Assembly (NCBI RefSeq): GCF_001014615.2
Contig: NZ_LBCQ02000002.1
Coordinates: forward strand, 434,001-498,000
Reading direction: 5' to 3'
Origin: Aquamicrobium sp. LC103
GTDB lineage: Bacteria > Pseudomonadota > Alphaproteobacteria > Rhizobiales > Rhizobiaceae
DNA: 64,000 bases
The notes beneath the pieces were generated by a model. It made no database searches, was not told the DNA's origin, and saw nothing but the letters and a program-made list of their open reading frames with translations. Every line of letters begins with the position of its first letter. Position 1 is the first letter of the stretch. Shown one piece after another: positions 28,630-38,150 of the stretch. The translations under genes and the position numbers were made by a program.

Positions 28630-29096
28630 TATTCTGCAGCTCCTTCAGCAGCTTCGCGCGGACGGCGCGGGCCCCGGTCACCACGGTCGCCGCCACGATC
28701 ACCGCGATCGCCGCCGCGGTCACCACGATCGCCGAAACGCGACGGACGGTCGCCGAAACGGTCGCTGCGGTCGTCGCGCTTCTGCATCATCGCGGACGGG
28801 CCTTCCTCGTGCGCTTCGACGCGGATCGTCATGAAGCGCAGCACGTCTTCCGACAGGCCCATCTGGCGTTCCATCTCCTGGATCGCGGCGGCCGGAGCCG
28901 TCAGGTCCATGAGGGTGTAGTAGGCCTTGCGGTTCTTGTTGATGCGGTAGGTGAGGGACTTCAGTCCCCAGTTCTCGACCCGGCCGACGGAACCGCCATT
29001 CGCCTCGATCACACCCTTGTACTGTTCCACGAGGGCTTCGATCTGCTGCGGCGAGAGGTCCTGCCGGGCAAGGAACACATGTTCGTAAAGAGCCAT
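28629..29096 (-). CDS. rpsF: 30S ribosomal protein S6 with RGD-repeat tail
   Basis: A 155-residue S6. The first ~100 residues ([15 protein letters not shown]...) are the normal ferredoxin-like domain that pairs with S18. The C-terminal tail from about residue 108 is a low-complexity run of Gly-Asp-Arg and Asp-Arg-Gly units ([13 protein letters not shown] repeated), ending in an Ala/Glu-rich stretch. The coding DNA repeats at about 28665-28770. E. coli S6 also has a C-terminal extension, one that is glutamylated, but this tail is basic/acidic alternating and much longer. The start 29096 matches S6 homologues. Confidence 0.96.
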   Translation of the reverse strand: MALYEHVFLARQDLSPQQIEALVEQYKGVIEANGGSVGRVENWGLKSLTYRINKNRKAYYTLMDLTAPAAAIQEMERQMGLSEDVLRFMTIRVEAHEEGPSAMMQKRDDRSDRFGDRPSRFGDRGDRGGDRGDRGGDRGDRGPRRPREAAEGAAE

Positions 29097-29367
29097 ATTG
29101 TCTTGCCTTTCTTCGTTTTCCCTGTCCGGCGCCCAGCGGCTAAGCCTCTGCAACTTCTCTTTTCCGCGGTTGCGGCGAAGAAAGGAGCATGACGAGACGG
29201 TCGAGAGCGGAGACACGGGAGGCGGAAGGCCTTCTGCCTTCACACACGCGGTCTTCCCTTGCGGAAAAAACGCACGGCCCTCCGTTCAGCCCCCAGCAAG
29301 GACCGGCAGATTGCGGCCGTCTATACAGGTTTTTTCGCGGAAGACAAGCGCTGCGGGCGGGAACGGA
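29097..29367 (-). other. rpsF leader and promoter region
   Basis: This 271-base gap separates rpsF from the phosphoglycerol transferase stop. It contains the likely promoter at 29320-29347, giving a leader of roughly 215 bases. An autoregulatory S6:S18-binding mRNA structure is known in other bacteria. I could not convincingly fold one here by eye. Confidence 0.4.
29320..29347 (-). promoter_or_regulatory. Likely sigma-70 type promoter for rpsF-rpsR-rplI
   Basis: On the minus strand TTGTCT (29347-29342) and TATAGA (29325-29320) are separated by 16 bases. The -10 is preceded by TG one base away. This is the best promoter-like sequence in the leader of the ribosomal genes and fits strong constitutive expression. 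Confidence 0.6.
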
Positions 29368-31347
29368 TCAATAGGTCGCAATGTCCGCGCGTCGCGCGCG
29401 CTCCGCGACGAGCTCCGGTGGCACCGCGGGGAAGAAGCGGTCCTGGCCGTAGCGCCTGCCGAACATCGTGTCGTATTGCAGCAGCCGGTACTGGCGCAGC
29501 AGCGGATCGATCGTCGGCCGCCGCATCCAGCCCTCGGCATTGCCACCGTCGGCGCCGATGAGCAGGTGCCTGTCGATCACGGCATAGCGGTGGCGAAGGT
29601 CGCCGAGGAAGCCCGTGTAATAAGGATGCTCGATGCCGGCCGCCTGAAAGACGTGGAACGGCAGGAAGGCCGGGCTGACGGTGCCGATGTTCGGGACCCG
29701 GCCGGTCTTGTTGTTCCAGACCACCAGCGGCGTCTCGTGCTGCACGAGCATTTCGTCGGCGGGCGCGAAGCGGTTGGCGACGTTGCGCTCCATGAAGCCG
29801 GTGGCGACATAGGCCGGCCCCAGTGGCGGCAGGTGGTCGCCGAAGAGCGCGATGACGGTCGGCTGCTCCCGCTTGGCCGCCCAGCGAATCAGCCGCCGCA
29901 GGCTCTTGTCGGCGTCGGCCGCGCCCTCGGCGAAACTCTGGATCGAGGAGCGCGCCGCCTCGCCGGCCGCCGTGATCACCTCATGCTTGGGCTCCGGATA
30001 GCGGTCGGAGCCGTAGGGTCCGTGGCCCTGCAGGGTGACCGCGAACAGGAAGAGCGGATCGGTCGCCGCCTCGGCCTGCTTGATGATCTCTTCCGTCAGC
30101 GCCTCGTCGGAGGCGAGCTTGCCGCGCTTTTCCAGCGGCGGAAGGTTCTCCTGCGACAGGAAGCGGTCGAAGCCGAACGCCTCGTAGACCGGACCGCGGT
30201 TCCAGAACCATTCGGCGAAGGGATGGACGGCGAGGGTCTCGTAGCCGGCATTCCTGAGGAAGCTTGCCATCGAGGGAAGCTCGCCGCGCACATATTGCTG
30301 ATAGGGAATGCTGCCATAGGGCAGGAAGGCATTGGAAAAGCCCGTCAGCGCCTCGAATTCGACATTGGCGGTCATGCCGCCGAATTCGGGCGAGAAGACG
30401 TGGCCCGACTGCACCGACTTGACGAATTTCAGCGGGTCCGGCCTGATCGTCACATTCGGCAGGCGGGTCGCGTCCCAGAGGGATTCGCTCATCACCACGA
30501 TGATGTCCGGCTGCTGCGCGGGGATGTAGACCGCATCGGTCGCGCGGTCGATCGAGGTCATCGCGTACTGCGAATAGCCCGCGGGCGCCGCGACGTTCGC
30601 CATCGGCACGTTGAGGAGGAAGGCGAGCGTGAAGCCGTTGTGGGCGTAATTCGCCTTCTGGTCCCACATCATTGGGGAAATGCGCAGATTGTCGCGCATC
30701 TGCGAGAAGCTCGAATAGTCCATGATCGAGGCGAAATAGCCGAGGATCGGCACCGAGACGATCAGGCAGAGCAGCCGTCCGCCGATGCTTTTCCTGGGCA
30801 GGTGCCGCGCCTTGCGCCATGCAAAGACCATGAAGGCGGCGGCCGCGACCGTCGACAGGGCGATCACGAGCGCGGTGACCGGCCGGTCGCTCGCCATCAG
30901 GGGGAGCAGCTCGACGATCTGCCGCGCATAAAGAATGTCGGTCGGATAAAGCGGATCGCCGAGATAGAAGCGCTTCTCATAGCCGATCCACGCCAATCCC
31001 AGGACGATCGGCGCGACCAGCAGGATCGACTGGTGCGCCCGCCACAATATCGCGTCGAGCGCGAGAAAGAGGAGCGCGAACAGCGCCACCGTCGTCCAGG
31101 CAGGGCGATGCGTCTCGCTGAAGAAGCGGACGACCTCGGAAACGGACCCGCGCCCGATCAGCTCGACGGCGAAGACGAGGGCGACCGCCGCCAGAAGGGT
31201 GATCAGGAACGAGACGAGCCCGCGCGCGAATTTCGGTCCCCAGGAGGCCGACCGTCCACGCAACCGTTCATTTCGTTTGAGCGATTGCTCATGGGCTATA
31301 ATGTCGCTCAACGTCAGCTTCCTGTCGTCAAAATGGGGGCGCGTCAT
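29368..31347 (-). CDS. LTA-synthase-family phosphoglycerol transferase (sulfatase superfamily)
   Basis: A 659-residue inner-membrane protein. About five helices occupy the first 220 residues, followed by a large periplasmic alkaline-phosphatase-fold domain. Expected metal and nucleophile positions are visible: Glu in VVMSESLW (near 288), Thr in GGMTANVEFEA (near 325) and Asp-His in FGDHLPP (near 502). The family transfers glycerol phosphate from phosphatidylglycerol to polymers. In Rhizobiales the best-known relatives decorate periplasmic cyclic glucans (CgmB/OpgB-like), which is the likely job here. It is divergent from fabD. Three tandem GTCAT repeats overlap its start codon. Confidence 0.85.
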   Translation of the reverse strand: MTRPHFDDRKLTLSDIIAHEQSLKRNERLRGRSASWGPKFARGLVSFLITLLAAVALVFAVELIGRGSVSEVVRFFSETHRPAWTTVALFALLFLALDAILWRAHQSILLVAPIVLGLAWIGYEKRFYLGDPLYPTDILYARQIVELLPLMASDRPVTALVIALSTVAAAAFMVFAWRKARHLPRKSIGGRLLCLIVSVPILGYFASIMDYSSFSQMRDNLRISPMMWDQKANYAHNGFTLAFLLNVPMANVAAPAGYSQYAMTSIDRATDAVYIPAQQPDIIVVMSESLWDATRLPNVTIRPDPLKFVKSVQSGHVFSPEFGGMTANVEFEALTGFSNAFLPYGSIPYQQYVRGELPSMASFLRNAGYETLAVHPFAEWFWNRGPVYEAFGFDRFLSQENLPPLEKRGKLASDEALTEEIIKQAEAATDPLFLFAVTLQGHGPYGSDRYPEPKHEVITAAGEAARSSIQSFAEGAADADKSLRRLIRWAAKREQPTVIALFGDHLPPLGPAYVATGFMERNVANRFAPADEMLVQHETPLVVWNNKTGRVPNIGTVSPAFLPFHVFQAAGIEHPYYTGFLGDLRHRYAVIDRHLLIGADGGNAEGWMRRPTIDPLLRQYRLLQYDTMFGRRYGQDRFFPAVPPELVAERARRADIATY

Positions 31348-31373
31348 CTAACAGTCATTAAACCGTCATGAAA
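31341..31373 (+). promoter_or_regulatory. Three tandem 11-nt repeats resembling a PhoB box
   Basis: Units GCGTCATCTAA, CAGTCATTAAA and CCGTCATGAAA follow each other with exact 11-base spacing. Each has GTCAT plus an A/T-rich four-base spacer. This matches the CTGTCAT-N4 direct-repeat layout of PhoB sites. Orientation is toward fabD (168 bases to its ATG). The first unit contains the start codon of the opposite-strand phosphoglycerol transferase gene, so binding could repress that gene or activate the other. Confidence 0.6.
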
Positions 31374-31540
31374 CCCTTAGGTTGCTTCACTTTCGAGGAA
31401 CGGCGTTCACACGTTGCTGATGAGTCCCGTTTCGTTCTCGCGTAAATCGGGAAAGCCGCCGCCGAGGACGCCGAGACTTGACCTGCCGCGCTCATTGCGC
31501 CACACGGCAGGCGAAAGGCACGAAACCGGAGAGACGCTCC

Positions 31541-32482
31541 ATGGCGATCGCATTCACATTTCCTGGTCAGGGAAGCCAGGCCGTCGGTATGGGCAAGGAC
31601 CTCGCCGACGCCTTCCCCGAGGCCCGCGCGGTCTTTCAGGAAGTGGACGATGCGCTGGGCGAAAAGCTCTCCGCGATCATGTGGGAGGGGCCGGAGGAGA
31701 CGCTGACGCTGACGGCCAACGCCCAGCCGGCGCTCATGGCGGTGTCGCTCGCGGTCGTCCGGGTGCTCGAGGCGCGCGGCTTCTCGCTCAAGGACAAGGT
31801 TGCCTATGTCGCCGGCCATTCGCTCGGCGAGTATTCGGCGCTCGCCGCCGCCGGAACCTTCTCGATCGCCGACACGGCGAAGCTCCTGCGTATCCGCGGC
31901 AATGCCATGCAGGCCGCCGTGCCGGTGGGCGAGGGCGCCATGGCGGCGATCATCGGCCTGGAGCAGCCGGACGTGGAAGCCGCCTGCGAGGAGGCCGCGC
32001 GGGGCTCCGTCTGCCAGGTCGCCAACGACAATGGCGGCGGCCAGCTCGTCATTTCCGGCGCGAAGGCGGCGGTCGAGCACGCCGCGCGCATCTGCACGGA
32101 AAAGGGCGCCAAGCGCGCCCTGATGCTGCCCGTCTCGGCGCCTTTCCATTCGGCCCTGATGGCGCCCGCCGCCGAGGCGATGCGCATCGCGCTCGCCGAG
32201 GTGGAGAAGAGGGCGCCGGTCGTGCCGGTCGTGGCGAACGTGGTCGTCGCGCCGATTTCCGATCCGGATGAGATCGCCGCACGCCTGGTCGAGCAGGTCA
32301 CCGGCCGCGTGCGCTGGCGCGAGACCGTCGAATGGTTCGGCGCGAACGGTGTTTCGACGCTTTATGAAATCGGATCGGGCAAGGTGCTTTCCGGGCTCGC
32401 CCGGCGTATCAACCGCGATATCGCCACCGCGTCCGTCGGCACGCCGGCCGACATGGAGACGGCGCTCGCCGCGCTCGCCTGA
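31541..32482 (+). CDS. fabD: Malonyl-CoA:ACP transacylase
   Basis: Loads malonyl groups onto acyl carrier protein for fatty-acid synthesis. It has 313 residues. Key sites: GQGSQ at 9-13, nucleophile Ser94 in GHSLGEY, Arg119 that holds the malonyl carboxylate, and His203 in SAPFHSALM. CCGGAGAG precedes the ATG. It is first in the cluster fabD-fabG-acpP-fabF. The 193-base region shared with the divergent phosphoglycerol transferase contains the tandem GTCAT repeats. Confidence 0.96.
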   Translation: MAIAFTFPGQGSQAVGMGKDLADAFPEARAVFQEVDDALGEKLSAIMWEGPEETLTLTANAQPALMAVSLAVVRVLEARGFSLKDKVAYVAGHSLGEYSALAAAGTFSIADTAKLLRIRGNAMQAAVPVGEGAMAAIIGLEQPDVEAACEEAARGSVCQVANDNGGGQLVISGAKAAVEHAARICTEKGAKRALMLPVSAPFHSALMAPAAEAMRIALAEVEKRAPVVPVVANVVVAPISDPDEIAARLVEQVTGRVRWRETVEWFGANGVSTLYEIGSGKVLSGLARRINRDIATASVGTPADMETALAALA

Positions 32483-32534
32483 CGGCTTGAACCAGCGATC
32501 CGCAGCGGCGGGTCTGCTCTGGAAGGAGTGAAGG

Positions 32535-33272
32535 ATGTTTGATCTTACTGGCCGCAAGGCACTCGTGACCGGCGCCACCGGCGGCCTCGGAGAGGCGATC
32601 GCCCGCGCGCTGCACGCGCAGGGCGCCGTCGTCGGCCTGCACGGCACGCGGATCGAAAAGCTCGAAGCGCTCGGCGGCGAGCTCGGCGAGCGCGTGAAGC
32701 TTTTCCCGGCGAACCTTTCGGACCGCGACGAGGTCAAGGCGCTCGGCGCCAAGGCCGAGGCCGAGCTCGAAGGCGTCGACATTCTCGTCAACAATGCCGG
32801 CATCACCAAGGACGGGCTGTTCGTGCGCATGTCCGACGAGGACTGGGATGCCGTGCTCGAGGTCAACCTGACCGCCGTTTTCCGGCTTACCCGCGAGCTC
32901 ACCCATCCGATGATGCGCCGCCGTCACGGCCGTATCATCAACATCAGCTCGGTGGTGGGCGTCACCGGCAACCCCGGCCAGGCCAACTACTGCGCCACCA
33001 AGGCCGGCCTCATAGGCTTCTCCAAATCGCTGGCGCAGGAGATCGCGACGCGCAACATTACCGTCAACTGCGTCGCGCCGGGCTTCATCGAATCGGCCAT
33101 GACCGACAAGCTGAACGACAAGCAGAAGGAGGCGATCATGGGCGCCATCCCGATGAAGAAGATGGGTGCGGGCGGCGACATCGCCGCGGCCGTCGTCTAT
33201 CTGGCTTCCGACGAGGCCGGCTACGTCACCGGCCAGACGCTGCACGTCAACGGCGGCATGGCGATGATCTGA
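32535..33272 (+). CDS. fabG: 3-oxoacyl-ACP reductase
   Basis: An NADPH-dependent reductase of the fatty-acid elongation cycle, 245 residues, SDR fold. It has TGATGGLG (12-19), NNAG (87-90), and catalytic Ser139, Tyr152 and Lys156 (YCATK). The C-terminal GQTLHVNGGMAMI ending is typical of FabG. GGAAGGAG lies 7-8 bases before the ATG. It is 52 bases after fabD. Confidence 0.95.
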   Translation: MFDLTGRKALVTGATGGLGEAIARALHAQGAVVGLHGTRIEKLEALGGELGERVKLFPANLSDRDEVKALGAKAEAELEGVDILVNNAGITKDGLFVRMSDEDWDAVLEVNLTAVFRLTRELTHPMMRRRHGRIINISSVVGVTGNPGQANYCATKAGLIGFSKSLAQEIATRNITVNCVAPGFIESAMTDKLNDKQKEAIMGAIPMKKMGAGGDIAAAVVYLASDEAGYVTGQTLHVNGGMAMI

Positions 33273-33449
33273 GGATGACCGCCCGAGAAGGCTTTTTCGC
33301 CTTGGACGCAGCCGCGTTTTCGTGTAATCGGGCGCTCGAAAAGGCGGAGAATTGAGCTTTCCGTGGGGTTCGACACTGTCGCCGACAAAGAGACGACGTC
33401 GCATTATCCACTGATTTCTTGCCGCCGGAACAGTTATCTTTGAACTTGA

Positions 33450-33471
33450 TTAGCGGCAATCGTGCCGCTAA
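33450..33471 (+). promoter_or_regulatory. Perfect inverted repeat in the acpP leader
   Basis: TTAGCGGCA (33450-33458), ATCG, TGCCGCTAA (33463-33471): a perfect 9-bp inverted repeat with a 4-base centre, 35 bases before the acpP ATG. It could be an RNA hairpin in the leader or an operator. No T-run follows, so it is not a standard terminator. Confidence 0.55.
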
Positions 33472-33505
33472 CGAAGACGAACCAACACAAGTCGAGGGTT
33501 TGCAA

Positions 33506-33742
33506 ATGAGCGATACCGCAGAACGCGTCAAGAAAATCGTTGTCGAGCATCTGGGCGTCGATGCCGACAAGGTCACCGAAGGCGCGAGCTTCATCGACGA
33601 CCTCGGCGCGGACAGCCTTGATACGGTTGAGCTGGTCATGGCTTTCGAGGAAGAATTCGGCGTCGAGATTCCGGACGATGCCGCCGAGACCATCCTGACT
33701 GTCGGCGACGCGGTCAAGTACATCGACAAGGCGTCCGCCTGA
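33506..33742 (+). CDS. acpP: Acyl carrier protein
   Basis: A 78-residue acidic protein that carries growing acyl chains on a 4'-phosphopantetheine attached to Ser37 ([10 protein letters not shown]). Length and motif are canonical. ATG 33506 is chosen because [12 protein letters not shown] is the usual N-terminus and GAGGG lies upstream. Longer in-frame extension to 33419 would run through the inverted repeat. The 233-base gap before it suggests its own promoter, as expected for the most abundant protein of the cluster. Confidence 0.97.
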   Translation: MSDTAERVKKIVVEHLGVDADKVTEGASFIDDLGADSLDTVELVMAFEEEFGVEIPDDAAETILTVGDAVKYIDKASA

Positions 33743-33794
33743 CGCTGTCGTCGCGCGGCTTCCGAAGCACCACGATAAGTAAAGAGGTCCTGCG

Positions 33795-35051
33795 ATGAGG
33801 CGCGTCGTCGTCACCGGCATGGGTCTGCTTTCGCCCTTCGGGGTGGGTGTGGAGCATGCCTGGAAGCAATTGCTTGCAGGCAAGAGCGCTGCGCGCCGCA
33901 TCGAGACTTTCGAGGTTGACGATCTTCCCTGCAAGATCGCCAACGTCATCCCCCGGGAGGGGGAGGCCGCCTTCGATCCCGACCGGTTCATGGAACCCAA
34001 GGATCAGCGCAAGGTCGGCGACTTCATTCTCTACGGAATGGCCGCCGCCGACATGGCGCTGGACGATGCCGGCTGGCATCCCGAGAGCCCCGAGGACCAG
34101 AACGCCACCGGCGTGATGATCGGCTCGGGCATCGGCGGCATCGAGGGCATCGCCGAGAACGCGATGATCCTCAAGGAACGCGGCCCGCGCCGCATCAGCC
34201 CGTTCTTCATCCCCGGCAACATCATCAATCTCGTTTCCGGCCAGGTGTCGATCCGCCACGGCCTCAAGGGGCCGAATCACGCGGTCGTCACGGCCTGCTC
34301 GACCGGCGCGCACGCGATCGGCGACGCGGCGCGCCTGATCATGTTCGGCGATGCCGACGTGATGGTGGCGGGCGGTGCGGAATCGCCGGTCACCCGGCTG
34401 TCGCTGGCCGGCTTCGCCGCCTGCAAGGCGCTCTCCACGAGCTACAACGACACGCCGCAGAAGGCTTCGCGTCCCTATGACCGCGACCGCGACGGCTTCG
34501 TCATGGGCGAGGGCGCGGGCGTCGTGGTGCTGGAGGAGCTGGAGCACGCCAAGGCGCGCGGCGCGAAGATCTACGCCGAGGTCGTCGGCTACGGTCTGTC
34601 CGGCGACGCCTATCACATCACCGCCCCCTCCGAGGACGGCGACGGCGCGTTCCGCTGCATGAGCGCGGCGATCAAGCGCGCCAATCTCGCGCCCGCGGAC
34701 ATCGACTACATCAACGCCCATGGCACCTCCACCATGGCCGACACGATCGAACTCGGCGCGGTCGAGCGACTGGTCGGCAACGCGGCGTCCAAGGTTTCCA
34801 TGTCGTCGACGAAATCGTCGATCGGCCACCTGCTCGGCGCGGCCGGAGCGGCGGAGGCGATCTTCTCCGTGCTCGCCATCAAGAACAACGTGGCGCCCCC
34901 GACGATCAATCTCGACAATCCTGAAAAGGAGACGGCGATCGATCTGGTTCCCAACGCTCCTCGCGAGCGCCGGATCGATGTCGCGCTTTCGAATTCGTTC
35001 GGCTTTGGCGGGACCAACGCATCTCTTGTGTTTCAGCGTTACAACGGCTGA
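33795..35051 (+). CDS. fabF: 3-oxoacyl-ACP synthase II
   Basis: A condensing enzyme that elongates acyl-ACP with malonyl-ACP. It has 418 residues, thiolase fold. The active-site triad Cys168 (TACSTGAH), His309 ([10 protein letters not shown]) and His345 ([10 protein letters not shown]) is complete. AAGAGGTCC precedes the ATG. It follows acpP by 52 bases, and mltG begins 87 bases downstream. Confidence 0.96.
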   Translation: MRRVVVTGMGLLSPFGVGVEHAWKQLLAGKSAARRIETFEVDDLPCKIANVIPREGEAAFDPDRFMEPKDQRKVGDFILYGMAAADMALDDAGWHPESPEDQNATGVMIGSGIGGIEGIAENAMILKERGPRRISPFFIPGNIINLVSGQVSIRHGLKGPNHAVVTACSTGAHAIGDAARLIMFGDADVMVAGGAESPVTRLSLAGFAACKALSTSYNDTPQKASRPYDRDRDGFVMGEGAGVVVLEELEHAKARGAKIYAEVVGYGLSGDAYHITAPSEDGDGAFRCMSAAIKRANLAPADIDYINAHGTSTMADTIELGAVERLVGNAASKVSMSSTKSSIGHLLGAAGAAEAIFSVLAIKNNVAPPTINLDNPEKETAIDLVPNAPRERRIDVALSNSFGFGGTNASLVFQRYNG

Positions 35052-35138
35052 ATCACCGCCATTTTTGCCATATTTGGGGCTACGGTCGGGATCGGCCGGG
35101 AAGCTCGGGAATCGGCATCAGGAGCGTGCTGAAGCAAG

Positions 35139-36317
35139 ATGACATCAAATCCGTCTGAAGAGGCCGTGAGCGGCACCACTCCCGAAGCTTCCAAGCCGAT
35201 CGTACCCAAGACCGCGAGCGAGGCGCTGCGCCCCCAGGCCGGAACGCCGCCGCCGCGCAGGTCGCGCCAGTCGCGCAGCCAGTTCGTCATTTTCCTGAAT
35301 TTCCTCATGTCGGTGGTGGTGCTCGTCGCCATCGCCGCCTTCGTGGCCGTCTATCTCGGCAAGCAGGCTTTCGACGCGCCCGGGCCGTCGACGGACGCCG
35401 ACACGGTCATAATCCGCCCGAACACCGGCGTGCAGGGCATCGCCGAGCTGCTCGCGCGCAACGACATGATCTCCAACGAGACGATCTTCCGCCTCGGCGT
35501 GCGGGCCTATGGCAATGACGGCCAGCTCAAGGCCGGCGAGTACATGGTCAAGGCGGGCGCCTCGATGCGCGAGATCATGGAGCTCCTGAAGAGCGGACGT
35601 TCCGTCACCTATTCGCTCGTCGTGCCGGAAGGACTGACCGTCCTGCAGGCATTGAGGCGCATCGAGGCGAACGAGATCCTCACCGGCGACATGCCTTCCG
35701 ATGTTCCGACCGAAGGCGGCCTCATGGCCGACACGTTGCGGATCGAGCGCGGCATGACGCGCGAGGAAGTGGTGCGCAAGATGGTCGCCGACCAGGAGCG
35801 GCTGGTGGAAGGCATCTGGGAGCGCCGCTCGCCCGATCTTCCGATTTCCGACGTCAACGAATTCGTCACGCTCGCCTCGATCGTGGAGAAGGAGACCGCC
35901 CGCGCCGACGAGCGCTCGCGCGTGGCATCGGTCTTCATCAACCGGCTGAAGCGCGGCATGCGGCTGCAATCCGACCCGACGATCATCTATGGAATCTTCG
36001 GCGGCGAGGGCAAGCCGGCCGACCGGCCGATCTATCGCTCGGACATCGACAAGCCGACGGAATACAACACCTACACCATCAACGGCCTGCCGCCCGGTCC
36101 GATCGCCATTCCCGGCCGGGCCTCGCTGGAGGCCGTGGCCAACCCGTCGCTGACCGACGACCTCTATTTCGTCGCGGACGGCACCGGCGGCCACGTCTTC
36201 GCTACCACGCTCGACGAGCACAACCGGAACGTCGCACGCTGGCGCCGCATCGTGCGGGAACGCGCCGAAGCCGCCGGAACGACGCCGGATGCCGAGGCGG
36301 AAACGGACGCCGAATAA
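35139..36317 (+). CDS. mltG: Endolytic murein transglycosylase MltG (YceG)
   Basis: A 392-residue inner-membrane lytic transglycosylase that cuts nascent glycan strands. A Pro/Arg-rich cytoplasmic start (1-45) is followed by one transmembrane helix (about 48-70), a LysM-like region and the YceG domain. The catalytic Glu lies near residue 250 in LASIVEKETA. LQSDPTIIYG and the NTYTINGLPPGPI stretch are typical. Its place after fabF and before yicC-gmk is widely conserved in alphaproteobacteria. Confidence 0.95.
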   Translation: MTSNPSEEAVSGTTPEASKPIVPKTASEALRPQAGTPPPRRSRQSRSQFVIFLNFLMSVVVLVAIAAFVAVYLGKQAFDAPGPSTDADTVIIRPNTGVQGIAELLARNDMISNETIFRLGVRAYGNDGQLKAGEYMVKAGASMREIMELLKSGRSVTYSLVVPEGLTVLQALRRIEANEILTGDMPSDVPTEGGLMADTLRIERGMTREEVVRKMVADQERLVEGIWERRSPDLPISDVNEFVTLASIVEKETARADERSRVASVFINRLKRGMRLQSDPTIIYGIFGGEGKPADRPIYRSDIDKPTEYNTYTINGLPPGPIAIPGRASLEAVANPSLTDDLYFVADGTGGHVFATTLDEHNRNVARWRRIVRERAEAAGTTPDAEAETDAE

Positions 36318-36332
36318 ACACCGGCAGCCAGA

Positions 36333-36377
36333 ACATCGGACCGAAAGTGGAATCCGGTTTTCGGGCCAATCCGATGT
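36333..36377. repeat. Intergenic palindromic repeat of rhizobial type
   Basis: The outer arms ACATCGGA (36333-36340) and TCCGATGT (36370-36377) are a perfect 8-bp inverted repeat, and inside them CCGAAA (36341-36346) faces TTTCGG (36359-36364). The pattern GGA-CCGAAA-GTGGAATCCGG-TTTTCGG is very like the dispersed CCGAAAAGTGG...CCGGTTTTCGG intergenic repeats of Rhizobiales. It lies between mltG and yicC in an otherwise compact cluster. Confidence 0.6.
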
Positions 36378-36444
36378 CAAGAACAAGAGATGGATCGACT
36401 TTCGCGCGTCCCTCGGGCGCATGGCGATCCGGTCTGGGGGACGA

Positions 36445-37332
36445 ATGAGCTTGCAGAGCATGACGGGCTTTGGCCGGGCAGCCGCCGAACATCTCGGCGC
36501 CGCCATCGCCTGGGAGCTCAAATCGGTCAACGGAAAGAGCCTGGAGGTGCGCCTGCGCCTTCCGCCCGGTTGCGAGCGGCTCGAGCAGGCCGCCCGTCAG
36601 GCGATCCAGAAGCGTTTTTCCCGCGGCAACGTCCAGGCCGGCCTCACGCTGACGCGCTCGGGCGTACAGGCGCAGCCGGTCGTCAACGAGGAGTTCCTGA
36701 GGGATCTGGCGGGGCTCGCCAAGCGCCTCGAGGAGCAGTTCGGGGTCGCGCCCGCGACCGCCGACGGACTTCTTTCCCTGCGCGGCGTGCTCGACATTCC
36801 CGATGCGCTCGAGGATGAGGAGGGCCGCAACGCGCTCGACGCCGCGATCCTGGCCGCGCTCGACGCCGCGCTTGCAAATCTCGAGGCGGCACGGCGGGAT
36901 GAAGGCACCGCGCTCGGCGGCCTGCTTTCAGGGCATCTCGACGCAATCGCCGGGCTTTCCGCGAGCGCCGAGGCCGATCCCTCTCGCGAGCCTTCGGTGA
37001 TCCGCGAGCGGCTCGGCGAGCAGGTGAAGCTGCTGCTCGACGCCGCCCCGGCGCTGGACGAGCAACGCCTGCACATGGAGGCGGCATTCCTCGCCACCAA
37101 GGCGGATATCCGCGAGGAGATCGACCGGCTGAAGACGCATGTCGCTTCCGGCCGCGCGCTTCTGGCCGGCGGAGGCCCCGTCGGTCGCAAGCTCGACTTC
37201 CTCGCGCAGGAATTCAACCGCGAATCGAACACGCTATGCTCGAAGTCGAACGCCGCCTCGGTCACCGCGATCGGCCTTGAATTGAAGGCGGTGGTCGACC
37301 AGTTTCGCGAACAGGTCCAGAATCTGGAGTAA
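36445..37332 (+). CDS. YicC-family endoribonuclease
   Basis: A 295-residue protein of the YicC/YloC family, recently described as endoribonucleases. The start MSLQSMTGFGRA is the family signature, and the end carries FLAQEFNRESNTLCSKS, another conserved block with the final Cys-Ser. ATG 36445 has GGGGGA 4 bases upstream and is the only start that begins at the conserved N-terminus. It ends 3 bases before gmk, a pairing seen across bacteria. Confidence 0.92.
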   Translation: MSLQSMTGFGRAAAEHLGAAIAWELKSVNGKSLEVRLRLPPGCERLEQAARQAIQKRFSRGNVQAGLTLTRSGVQAQPVVNEEFLRDLAGLAKRLEEQFGVAPATADGLLSLRGVLDIPDALEDEEGRNALDAAILAALDAALANLEAARRDEGTALGGLLSGHLDAIAGLSASAEADPSREPSVIRERLGEQVKLLLDAAPALDEQRLHMEAAFLATKADIREEIDRLKTHVASGRALLAGGGPVGRKLDFLAQEFNRESNTLCSKSNAASVTAIGLELKAVVDQFREQVQNLE

Positions 37333-37335
37333 GTC

Positions 37336-37989
<654 letters not shown>

Positions 37990-38056
37990 CGACGCGGCCA
38001 CGCCTGCAACGGGCATGGCTAGACAGGACCGCCCGGAACGCGTCGTTCACGAGCTC

Positions 38057-38074
38057 CTGACATCAAGCTGTCAG
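38057..38074. promoter_or_regulatory. Small inverted repeat upstream of the NTF2-like gene
   Basis: CTGACA (38057-38062) and TGTCAG (38069-38074) form a perfect 6-bp inverted repeat with a 6-base spacer, about 76 bases before the ATG at 38151. It could be an operator or a small hairpin after gmk. It is weak evidence on its own. Confidence 0.3.
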
Positions 38075-38150
38075 CTGGCACGGCGACCTCCCATATGCCG
38101 CCTGCGCCGCCGGTGCTATTTTCCGGACCTCGGTTCAGGGAGGAACACCC

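Noticed and set aside
33273-33320. Terminator after fabG (AAGGC-TTTTTC-GCCTT)
   Set aside because: The stem is only five base pairs and the T-run is in the loop, so it is not a convincing terminator.
33419-33440. Promoter TTGCCG/TATCTT before acpP
   Set aside because: The spacing is 10 bases, far too short for a sigma-70 promoter; the true acpP promoter was not located.
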